DNA of 8,716 nt from Modestobacter sp. (GCA_025965775.1 JAOPWG010000322.1:1-8716), one strand, 5' to 3'; counted from the first letter of the stretch, positions 1-5,706 are shown. Notes: generated from the letters alone by a model not told the origin. Translations and numbers: made by a program.

Positions 1-41
1 GCCCCACGCCTAGACCCCTGTCCTCGGCTGTGACACCGCGA

Positions 42-938
42 CTAAGCCGGATCGACCCAGTAGTCCTCTGGCACAGACACCGGCCAGCCCATACTCTCCA
101 CCTCATCCGGCGAAGCGTCGGGAGGGATGTCGTTCTCTGGGGGAGGTACTGGCACACCTGCCCAAGGGGGATCATTTTCGGAGGTAGGTGGCTGAGGGGC
201 GGCTGGCGGTTCGGGCGCCTCGTCGATCATGTGACTAAACTCGTTCGCGTCCCATCCCCAGACCGCAGCTCCGATAACGCAGATAATGCCCTCCGTAAGG
301 CAGATTATTGCGGTCGCTGCGCCGGCGACGGCCCACCCGGCGGATTGCCACCAGTGCTTATCCTGGTGGCTTATCCGCATCCGGTAGATCTCCTGCATTA
401 CATCAATCGCCGGCGCATTCAGGTCCAGACCCATGCGCTCGAACGCTGACAGAAGGCTCGTGCGACCTCGCGCACCCTCCTTCTCGAGTACCGGTCCGAA
501 AAACCTCAACCCATCTAGGCCGGCCCGAATACTGTCTTGAGGAGGACTAAGAGAGAAGTCAGCGCGAAGAGACTGAAGAGGGGTGTCGGCTAGGCTGACT
601 GCATTCTTGCTGCCCGTCGTCGTCAAGACTACGGCTTGCCCTTGCTCTAGGTCGAAGCCCATGACGTAGCCAAACTTCTCCTTTCCGCTGGACATCTGAA
701 GACTGGCCTTGCCCGCGTCCGGGGAGATGATCGATCGGATGTGAAGATAGCGCTGCTCGCCCTTGAAAAAGTTCACGTGCGAGAAAGCGAAGTGATATCC
801 AAGACGGTCGACATCCACGGCCCTGTTCACCGTGAAACGGTGATGAAGTCCATCGGCCGCTTCCCCCTCGGCTTCAATAATCTGACCTCGGTCATCCCGT
901 TTCGTAGAAAATTGGGAGGATTCTGGGATTGGGGCCAT
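42..938 (-). CDS. Hypothetical protein with hydrophobic hairpin and proline-rich acidic tail
   Basis: I do not recognise this 298-residue protein. The frame is open 13 codons further upstream, but the ATG at 938 is chosen because a GGAAGG ribosome binding site ends six bases before it. No signal peptide is visible. Residues 1-190 look like a soluble domain with mixed strands and helices. A Trp-Trp pair (about 196-197) precedes a hydrophobic stretch of about 29 residues (199-227) with a Glu-Gly in its middle and two cysteines (213 and 220). This could be a tight membrane hairpin or one long membrane helix. The last 60 residues are rich in Pro, Asp and Glu and look disordered. The gene is visibly less GC-rich than the core genes on the right and sits inside a tRNA-linked element, so I infer that it is acquired cargo. 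It has no partner gene within the window. That it is a real gene is likely; its role is unknown. Confidence 0.7.
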   Translation of the reverse strand: MAPIPESSQFSTKRDDRGQIIEAEGEAADGLHHRFTVNRAVDVDRLGYHFAFSHVNFFKGEQRYLHIRSIISPDAGKASLQMSSGKEKFGYVMGFDLEQGQAVVLTTTGSKNAVSLADTPLQSLRADFSLSPPQDSIRAGLDGLRFFGPVLEKEGARGRTSLLSAFERMGLDLNAPAIDVMQEIYRMRISHQDKHWWQSAGWAVAGAATAIICLTEGIICVIGAAVWGWDANEFSHMIDEAPEPPAAPQPPTSENDPPWAGVPVPPPENDIPPDASPDEVESMGWPVSVPEDYWVDPA

Positions 939-944
939 AGGGCA

Positions 945-950
945 CCTTCC
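945..950 (-). promoter_or_regulatory. Ribosome binding site deciding the start of the hypothetical gene
   Basis: On the minus strand GGAAGG lies six bases before the ATG at 938. The more upstream ATG at 977 has no comparable purine-rich site at the right distance that I can see. This supports the shorter 298-residue product. Confidence 0.6.
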
Positions 951-1063
951 ATGTCGAGCTAAGTATGGCTTCCACAACCTTTCCCCCAGGTCGCCTAATT
1001 GGTTGATTATCTCAGTATTAGGGAAGCAGCGCGGGAGAGGCCGTGCGAGCAGTAAAGACGCGG

Positions 1064-1140
1064 CGCGTCACTGCCGCGTCACTGCCGCGTCACTGCCGCG
1101 TCACTGCCGCGTCACTGCCGCGTCACTGCCGCGTCACTCC
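1064..1140. repeat. Seven tandem copies of an 11-bp unit
   Basis: The unit CGCGTCACTGC repeats head to tail without spacers at 1064, 1075, 1086, 1097, 1108, 1119 and 1130. The first six copies are identical and the last differs by one base (TCC in place of TGC at its end). Because 11 is not a multiple of three, the array shifts reading frame every unit and is unlikely to be coding. It lies between the hypothetical gene and the IS66 remnant. It could be a slippage-prone minisatellite, a set of iteron-like protein binding sites, or debris at the edge of an insertion. The sequence alone does not decide between these. Confidence 0.95.
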
Positions 1141-1202
1141 CAGAACTGTGACTGTTCAGGTCCTGGCCGCGCGTGTCGTGATTGGGTGAGCCTGGTCGGG
1201 GT

Positions 1203-1743
1203 GTGAAGGATCGGTCCGCGACCGCTCCGTCCTACGAGCAGCCGGGGGCGCTCGTGGCGGCCCAAGAGCGGACGATCGCCCAGCTGCAGGTCCGGATCGC
1301 CGAGCAGGAGGCGGTGATCGCGGAGCTGAAGCGGCATTTGGCCGCCTCCTCGCGTAACTCGTCGAAGAGCCCTCAAGCAAGGGGCTGGACAGGCCGGCGC
1401 CGAAGTCGCTGCGCGGCCGGTCCGGTCGGAAGCCGGGGCGGGAGGGGCGCACGCTGCGGCAGGTCGAGGCGCCGGATGATGTGGTGGTCCACGAGCCCGG
1501 CGGGTGCGCCGGCTGCGGCGCGGAGCTGCCGGCAGGTGACCGGCCGGCCGGGATGATCCGACGGCAGGTGTTCGACATCGGAGAAGATGCCGTTCGGGGG
1601 GTCGAGCACCGGTTGGTGTCCCGCCGCTGTGCGTGCGGCACGGTCACCCGGGCCCTCACCCCGGCGGGGGTGTCCGCGCCGGTGCCGTACGGGCCGCATG
1701 CCGCGGCGATCGCGGGGCATCTGTGCCTGGGCCAGCACCTCCC
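1203..1743 (+). pseudogene. IS66-family transposase, 5' fragment with frameshift
   Basis: This is the N-terminal part of an IS66-type transposase. The first frame, from the GTG at 1203 (a TTG at 1182 is also in frame), gives a coiled-coil segment (LVAAQERTIAQLQVRIAEQE) followed by NSSKSP, which resembles the NSSKPPSSD motif of the family. Loss of one C in the C-run at about 1370-1372 shifts the frame. The next frame continues with SSKGLDRPAPKSLRGRSGRKPG. It then reads into a zinc-finger-like region with CAGC and, later, RRCACG, as in the zf-IS66 domain. Similarity stops at GQHLP (about 1743), where an unrelated IS end begins. The whole DDE catalytic core is missing, so the gene cannot make an active transposase. 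The left end of the insertion sequence was not located. Confidence 0.85.
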
Positions 1744-1792
1744 CAGGGCAGCTGCAAAGTCGTGAGATGGGCGTGTGACCTGCAGGGTTGAG

Positions 1793-1865
1793 GGCGGGCA
1801 CGGGCGGTGTGGTGATCTGAAGGTGCTGAAGCCATCCGATCACCAGCGGAGTGCCCGTGCCCGCC
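1793..1865 (+). promoter_or_regulatory. Inverted repeats around the ISAs1 transposase start
   Basis: Two nested stems can form. The outer one pairs 1793-1805 with 1853-1865 (13 bp) and the inner one pairs 1810-1817 with 1838-1845 (8 bp). The GCGGA ribosome binding site and the GTG start at 1851 fall in the internal loop or next to a stem. In the RNA this would hide the start site. Such hiding limits translation from read-through transcripts in some insertion sequences (known for IS10 and IS50). The pairing is read directly; the function is inference, and the gene is broken anyway. Confidence 0.6.
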
Positions 1866-2180
1866 TGCTCATCTTCCCCGTCAGTGGTGCAGGACGCTGT
1901 CCGCACCGTCGAACTGCCTGCCCAGCCGCTGGGCGCCGCCGAGTCGATCACGCTGCTGCAGGCCTTATCGGCAGTTCTGATCCGCGGATGCCGTCACGGT
2001 CTGCAATCGATCCTCTTCCTTGCCGTCGGCGCCGTGCTGGCCGGTGCCCGCTCCTACGCCGCGATCGCGCAGTGGGCCCGCCACGTCGATGCGCCGGTCA
2101 CCGTCTGCCGGTCCAGTGCGCATGCGGCCACGTTCGCCCGGGTGCTGGGCGCGGTGGAGGTGACCGTCGTGCAGCAGGCG
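1851..2180 (+). pseudogene. ISAs1-family transposase, N-terminal fragment
   Basis: About 110 residues from the GTG at 1851 resemble the N-terminal domain that accompanies DDE transposases of the ISAs1 family (DDE_Tnp_1-associated). Typical parts are RHGLQSILFLAVGAVLAGAR, then SYAAIAQWA, then HAATFARVL. The segment between QWA and HAATF looks somewhat short compared with what I recall of the family. Similarity ends at VVQQA (about 2180) and the following sequence belongs to an integrase in another frame. The DDE catalytic domain is entirely absent, so no active transposase can be made. The open frame runs on to 2978 in the GC-rich sequence, but that extension is only a shadow of the integrase frame. 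Confidence 0.75.
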
Positions 2181-2181
2181 C

Positions 2182-2835
2182 ATCCCGCGCAACCCGGCAT
2201 TCGGCGTGCCGCTGCCGAGGGCCCGGCGCGCCGATCCCCGGTTCCTCACCCGCACAGAGGTGGAGCGGCTGGCGGACGCAGCGGGGGAGTACGGCGACGT
2301 CGTCCGACTGCTGGCGTACACCGGCCTCCGGTTCGGCGAGATGGCCGGCCTGCGGGTTCGCCGGGTCGATTTCCTCCGCAAGCGGCTTACCGTCGCCGAG
2401 AGCGCCACGGAGGTCGGCGGCACCGTCGAGTACGGAGCGCCCAAGACGCACCAGCAGCGCACCGTGCCGATCCCGAGCATCCTCGTCGAGCCCCTGTCCC
2501 GCCGCTGTCAGGGCAAGGGCCCGGACGACCTCGCCCTGACGTCGCCGGGCGGCGCGGTGCTGCGCTCGGGCAACTTTCGGCGGCGGTTCTTCGACCCGGC
2601 GGCCATGGCCGCCGGGCTCGAGAACCTCAGCCCGCACGACCTCCGGCACACCGCCGCGAGCCTGCTGGTGGCCAGCGGCGCGAACGTCAAGGCGGTCCAG
2701 CGGATGCTCGGTCACGCCTCCGCAGCGATGACCCTCGACGTCTACTCCGGGCTCTTCGACGACGACCTCGGCGCGCTTGCCGATCGCATGGACGCGGCCC
2801 ACCAGGCGTCAGTCACGAGGCGTCACGGTACGTAG
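2182..2835 (+). pseudogene. Tyrosine recombinase (phage-type integrase), C-terminal catalytic part
   Basis: This encodes the catalytic domain of a tyrosine integrase, which cuts and joins DNA at attachment sites. Integrase-like sequence starts at IPRNPAFGVPLPR (from 2182), usually the joint between the core-binding and catalytic domains. A GTG at 2206 could start a 209-residue product. In that numbering the visible catalytic set is Arg42 (TGLRFGE), Lys80 (APKTHQQRT), His144 and Arg147 (HDLRH), His170 (GHAS) and Tyr180 (DVYSGLF), so all expected residues are present. The arm-binding and core-binding domains are missing and replaced by the ISAs1 fragment, so recombination is probably lost. The stop lies 80 bases from the 3' end of tRNA-Met, the usual position of an integrase that targets a tRNA. 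A short expressed fragment cannot be excluded. Confidence 0.85.
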
Positions 2836-2855
2836 TGTGGGCACCCTGTGGGCAC
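2836..2855. repeat. Pair of 9-bp direct repeats after the integrase, possible arm-type sites
   Basis: TGTGGGCAC occurs at 2836-2844 and again at 2847-2855, one DNA turn apart (11 bp), directly after the integrase stop and before the tRNA. Closely spaced short repeats in this position are often binding sites for the integrase N-terminal domain. The assignment is inference from position and spacing. Confidence 0.5.
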
Positions 2856-2891
2856 GGGACCCCGTCGTCAAGATCGACGATCACGCAGCAG

Positions 2892-3005
2892 GCCGCTGAC
2901 CTGCACGTACATCGGTGGGGCGGGTGGGGCTCGAACCCACGACCGAGGGATTATGAGTCCCATGCTCTGACCAGCTGAGCTACCGCCCCCGCGCCGCTGA
3001 CCTGC
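2892..3005. repeat. 13-bp direct repeats on both sides of the tRNA gene
   Basis: GCCGCTGACCTGC occurs at 2892-2904 and 2993-3005, 101 bp apart and in the same orientation, bracketing tRNA-Met. One copy lies in the tRNA 5' leader and the other just after its 3' end. The repeat is exact. It may be a trace of a duplicated tRNA unit or of integration, or it may be chance in GC-rich DNA. Confidence 0.75.
2916..2989 (-). tRNA. tRNA-Met (anticodon CAT), probably the elongator type
   Basis: On the minus strand the 74 bases fold as a full cloverleaf. The acceptor stem is GGGGCGG with CCGCCCC, the D arm is GCTC/GAGC, the anticodon loop is CTCATAA and the T arm is GTGGG TTCGAGC CCCAC. CCA is not encoded; ACCG follows. 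The first base pair is G-C and the anticodon stem lacks the three G-C pairs of initiator tRNA, so elongator Met is favoured over initiator. A lysidine-type tRNA-Ile with the same CAT anticodon is less likely. The outermost anticodon-stem position is a T-T mismatch. Its 3' end faces the integrase fragment, so it is the likely attachment site of the element to the left. Confidence 0.93.
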
Positions 3006-3026
3006 GGCGGAGGTCGCGGCCCGGAG

Positions 3027-3032
3027 AGTCTA
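3027..3032 (-). promoter_or_regulatory. Possible -10 box of the tRNA-Met promoter
   Basis: TAGACT on the minus strand lies about 38 bases before the mature tRNA 5' end, a fitting place for a -10 box. No convincing TTGAC-type -35 box is seen at the usual distance, so this is weak. Confidence 0.3.
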
Positions 3033-3284
3033 CCGACCCGAGCGGTCACGACAGGGCCACCAGCCGGGTACGGACCGGCCGGGGGACTCCCGTGCCGCCG
3101 GCGCCTGTTCAGGAATCCCCCATTTATGGGAGGCGTGCGTTCGTAGATCGGCTGGATACTTGCCGTAGGCGCCAAATCGTGGAGGCGGCCGGGCCGCGGC
3201 CAGGAGGATCTCGATGCCCTGTGACCTCATGCGGAGCAACTGTCCGCGAGCCGACCGCCACTCGTCAGCCGGACGGTCGGCGAC

Positions 3285-4799
3285 GTGATCAGGGGTTCGC
3301 GGTCCCTGCACACGCTTCGCCGGCGGGCGGCCGTAGTGCTCACGGCGGCTGCCTTGGTAGCGGTCCCGCAGGCGGACAGCGCAGCGCTCGCCGGCTCGCC
3401 CTCGCCGGCGGCGGGCCTACGCCTGCTGGTCGCGGACGTCGCGCCGGTGACCGAGTCGGCTCCTGCTGCGATACGCCAGGAGGGCGCCGCCCTCATGGGA
3501 CCGCCCGCGGGTCCGGAGGCGGCGTCCGGACCCACTCCGCAGGCGAGCGGGAGCGGGCTGGCCTCCGCGCTGGCGGCCGGCGGCATCCCGTCGGCCGCGC
3601 TCGAGGCGTACGTCCGCGCCGCCTCCGCCACTCCCGCGGCGTGCCACATCGCCTGGCCGTTGGTCGCCGCGATCGGTCGCGTGGAGTCCAACCACGGGCG
3701 CTTCGCCGGGGCTGTGCTGCACGTCGATGGGCGCTCGACGCCCCCGATCATCGGCGTCGCGCTGGACGGGGCCGGCGCCGCGCTGATCCGGGACACCGAC
3801 GGGGGCCGGCTCGACGGTGACCCGGTCTACGACCGCGCCGTCGGCCCTATGCAGTTCATCCCCTCGACCTGGAGGGCCTACGCCAGCGACGGTGATGGTG
3901 ACGGGCGGAGCGACCCGTTCGACATCTACGACGCGGCCGCGGCGACGGCGAAGTACCTCTGTGCCGCAGGAGGCGACCTGTCCTCGGTGGCCGGGCAGAC
4001 GCGCGCTGTGCTCGCCTACAACCACTCCGACAGCTACGTGGCGACGGTCCTGACGCTCGCCGCCGCCTACGCGGGCACACCGCCGCCGCTCCTCCCCACG
4101 ACATCCGCGGAGCCCATGCCGACGGTGCCACCGGCCAACCCCGCTCCGCCGCCGGCGATCACCGCGGACCTACCCCCGGCGGCCCGCGTCGCGTCCGCCG
4201 CAGACGCGTCGGCATCGACACCGTCGACAGGGAGGGCCGCTGGGGCCGCGGCGGTCTCGCCACCGTCGGCCACGGCTGCGCCGGCCCTGACCGATCCGGC
4301 TGCCCCGACGACGACGGCGCCGCCGGCGTCGACGACAGCCCCGACCGGCGCCTCGCCGTCGTCGGGTGCCTCGCCGTCGTCGGGTGCCTCGCCGTCGTCG
4401 GGTGCCTCGCCGTCGTCGGGTGCCTCGCCGTCGTCGGGTGCCCCGCCGTCGTCGGGTGCCTCGCCGTCGTCGGGTGCCCCGCCCACCGGGTGCAGTACCG
4501 GGGCGGTACCGGGAGCGCCCGCCACCGTGGACATCGCCAACGGCTCCGGCGACCCCGCGGCGGCGACCGGGCTCGCCTCGCGACTGGCCGCGGCCGGGAT
4601 CCAGGTCGGCGCCGTCACCACCACCGACGCCCTGACGTCCGCTGTCCAGTACCCGGTCGGGCAGCGCCCGCAGGCCGGGGTGCTCGCGGTGGTCCTGGGG
4701 TTGGTGGGCTCGGAGCGACTCGCACCCGTCGGCCACGTGACGGTGGTGATCGGCGCGCGGGACTCCGGCCGTCTGCGCGGACCGCAGCCCGTCTGCTGA
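3285..4799 (+). CDS. Secreted lytic transglycosylase-like protein with C-terminal LytR_C-type domain
   Basis: This 504-residue protein probably cuts peptidoglycan glycan strands outside the membrane. The GTG at 3285 is the only reasonable start: the frame is closed upstream and this start gives a signal peptide (Arg-rich start, hydrophobic core about 15-28, likely cleavage near 36). A weak GGACGG lies eight bases before it. Residues 110-265 match the MltB/SLT_2 fold: probable catalytic Glu134 in GRVESNHG, AVGPMQFIPSTW (185-196), an EF-hand-like Asp-rich loop (202-213, DGDGDG) and LAYNHSDSYV (242-251). Residues 266-410 are a Pro/Ala/Ser/Thr linker with seven six-residue repeats. Residues 412-491 (VDIANGSG...HVTVVIGARD) resemble the LytR_C domain of cell-envelope proteins. 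The only four cysteines are 120, 226, 403 and 504. It stands alone between the tRNA and the DUF3145 gene. The transglycosylase call is firm at family level; the LytR_C call is somewhat less so. Confidence 0.85.
   Translation: MIRGSRSLHTLRRRAAVVLTAAALVAVPQADSAALAGSPSPAAGLRLLVADVAPVTESAPAAIRQEGAALMGPPAGPEAASGPTPQASGSGLASALAAGGIPSAALEAYVRAASATPAACHIAWPLVAAIGRVESNHGRFAGAVLHVDGRSTPPIIGVALDGAGAALIRDTDGGRLDGDPVYDRAVGPMQFIPSTWRAYASDGDGDGRSDPFDIYDAAAATAKYLCAAGGDLSSVAGQTRAVLAYNHSDSYVATVLTLAAAYAGTPPPLLPTTSAEPMPTVPPANPAPPPAITADLPPAARVASAADASASTPSTGRAAGAAAVSPPSATAAPALTDPAAPTTTAPPASTTAPTGASPSSGASPSSGASPSSGASPSSGASPSSGAPPSSGASPSSGAPPTGCSTGAVPGAPATVDIANGSGDPAAATGLASRLAAAGIQVGAVTTTDALTSAVQYPVGQRPQAGVLAVVLGLVGSERLAPVGHVTVVIGARDSGRLRGPQPVC
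4347..4472 (+). repeat. Seven in-frame 18-bp repeats (GASPSS) in the transglycosylase linker
   Basis: Seven units of 18 bases encode GASPSS (residues 355-396), with one unit reading GAPPSS. Units two to five and seven are identical in DNA; unit one differs by one third-position base and unit six by one base (Ser to Pro). Near identity at the DNA level suggests recent expansion by slippage. The array would set the length of a flexible wall-spanning linker. Confidence 0.95.
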
Positions 4800-4934
4800 C
4801 CGGCCGCCGGGCCGCGGGCTGGAAGCCGCGGTCCAGCGTCCCGGCGTGTGGATCGTGCCCCGGTAGCACGCCAGCTGACTCGGCACAGGGGATCGCGGCG
4901 GCCGAATCTGGACGTTTCCCTCCCGAGATGACCA

Positions 4935-4975
4935 TCCATTTCGACAGTCCGGCGTCCATTTGTCCAGTCCTGGCG
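4935..4975. repeat. Imperfect 20-bp tandem repeat upstream of the DUF3145 gene
   Basis: TCCATTT, three variable bases and CAGTCC occur at 4935-4950 and again at 4955-4970, each followed by GGCG or TGGCG. The period of 20 is close to two DNA turns, as in some double operators. It lies in a stretch less GC-rich than its surroundings, about 180-220 bases before the DUF3145 start. Its function is unknown. Confidence 0.55.
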
Positions 4976-5060
4976 CAACGCTGGTCATCTGGCGTCGCAG
5001 CCGTCCCACCAGTACCAACCCGCACTGGCGCGCACCCCCGCGCGTCGGGCAGACTGTCCG

Positions 5061-5078
5061 CCGGTACCCGGGTACCGG
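5061..5078. promoter_or_regulatory. 18-bp perfect palindrome, candidate operator
   Basis: CCGGTACCCGGGTACCGG reads the same on both strands with no spacer. It lies 78-95 bases before the DUF3145 start codon, where a promoter or operator would be expected. A dimeric regulator site is the simplest idea. No known consensus was matched. Confidence 0.5.
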
Positions 5079-5144
5079 AGCAACGCTCGAGACACACCGC
5101 CGCATGACAGGTCCGTTGGGGAAGACGAGACCAGTCGAGTCGAT

Positions 5145-5150
5145 GGAGGT
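5145..5150 (+). promoter_or_regulatory. Ribosome binding site of the DUF3145 gene
   Basis: GGAGGT begins 11 bases before the GTG at 5156, leaving about six bases between the GGAGG core and the start codon. This fixes the GTG as the start. Confidence 0.8.
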
Positions 5151-5155
5151 GCCCC

Positions 5156-5656
5156 GTGCAGCGACGGTCAACTCAGGGTGTGGTCTTCGTGCACGCGTGC
5201 CCGAAGGCGCTCTGCCAGCACGTCGAATTGGCGCTCGAGCGCGTTGTCGGCGGGCCGGTTTCTTTGACGTGGGCTGACCAGCCCGCGGCGCACGGTTCCT
5301 ACCGTGCGGAGGTGGCCTGGACCGGTTCCACCGGTATGGGCGCGAAGTTGGTGGCTGCCCTCAAGCAGTGGCCGATGCTGCGCTTCGAGGTCACCGAGGA
5401 GCCGAGCCAGGGCAACGACGGCGAGCGCATGGCCTACGTCCCCGGCCACGGCGTCTTCCGTGCTGCCACCAGCGCCAACGGCGACCTCATCGTCACCGAG
5501 CAGCAGCTGCGCCACCTGGCGGCCACCGCGACCTCGCCCGAGGCCTTCCGGCACGGCGTGGACGCCCTCCTGGGCGCGGCCTGGGACGCCGACCTCGAGG
5601 CCTACCGCTACGCCGGCGACAGCACCCCGATCACCTGGCTGCACCAGGTCGTCTGA
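5156..5656 (+). CDS. DUF3145 family protein
   Basis: This 166-residue protein matches the actinobacterial DUF3145 family over its whole length, which is the usual family size. Recognisable parts are GVVFVHACPKALCQHVE (8-24), the central WTGSTGMGAKL (55-65) with LKQWPMLRFEVTEEP, and the C-terminal third, which ends in PITWLHQVV. Two cysteines (15 and 20) lie in the first helix region. There is no signal peptide and no membrane segment, so it is likely cytosolic. The GTG start has a strong ribosome binding site. It converges on the fatty acid synthesis operon and shares its terminator. I recall DUF3145 genes near FAS-II genes in other actinobacteria, which hints at a link to lipid metabolism, but no biochemical role is known to me and I assign none. 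Confidence 0.9.
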   Translation: MQRRSTQGVVFVHACPKALCQHVELALERVVGGPVSLTWADQPAAHGSYRAEVAWTGSTGMGAKLVAALKQWPMLRFEVTEEPSQGNDGERMAYVPGHGVFRAATSANGDLIVTEQQLRHLAATATSPEAFRHGVDALLGAAWDADLEAYRYAGDSTPITWLHQVV

Positions 5657-5706
5657 GCACCTGGGGCAGGGACGGCGTCCCGACTCGACCGTCGCCCCGC
5701 CCCGAC

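Larger units (their letters stand above)
1744..2181 (+). mobile_element. ISAs1-family insertion sequence, left-end remnant
   Basis: The sequence changes character at about 1744, directly after the IS66 fragment breaks off. It begins CAGGGCAGCTGCAAAG, which I take as the probable left terminus of the insertion sequence, though no right end remains to confirm an inverted repeat. About 107 bases of leader with an inverted repeat precede a transposase start at 1851. The element breaks off near 2180, where integrase-like sequence begins. The simplest reading is that an ISAs1-type element inserted into the IS66 element and a later deletion removed its right part together with the N-terminal half of the integrase. 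The order of events is inference. Confidence 0.7.
4800..5155. other. 356-base gap between the transglycosylase and DUF3145 genes
   Basis: No convincing gene is seen here on either strand. The gap holds an imperfect 20-bp tandem repeat (4935-4975), an 18-bp perfect palindrome (5061-5078) and the ribosome binding site of the DUF3145 gene. No clear hairpin with a T-run marks the end of the transglycosylase transcript. The promoter of the DUF3145 gene should lie here, but I could not pick out convincing -35 and -10 boxes. Confidence 0.6.

Noticed and set aside
1064..1140. CRISPR array
   Set aside because: The 11-bp units are joined directly with no spacers, and no cas genes are present.
1003..1206. 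A small plus-strand frame across the 11-bp repeats
   Set aside because: The 11-base period cycles through all frames and gives a repetitive product only by chance. There is no ribosome binding site and no homology.
1851..2978. A 375-codon plus-strand frame running from the ISAs1 fragment through the integrase
   Set aside because: Only the first 110 codons resemble a transposase. From about 2180 the true coding frame is that of the integrase, and the rest is Arg/Pro-rich shadow that even enters the tRNA.
4800..4840. Terminator after the transglycosylase gene
   Set aside because: CCGCGG occurs twice and could form a short stem, but the six-base repeat is itself palindromic and no stable longer pairing or T-run is seen.
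4067..5171. Two long minus-strand frames opposite the transglycosylase linker
   Set aside because: They are mirror images of the repeat-rich linker (repeated Asp-Asp-Gly or Arg-rich products). They have no domain, and the plus-strand frame has clear catalytic motifs.
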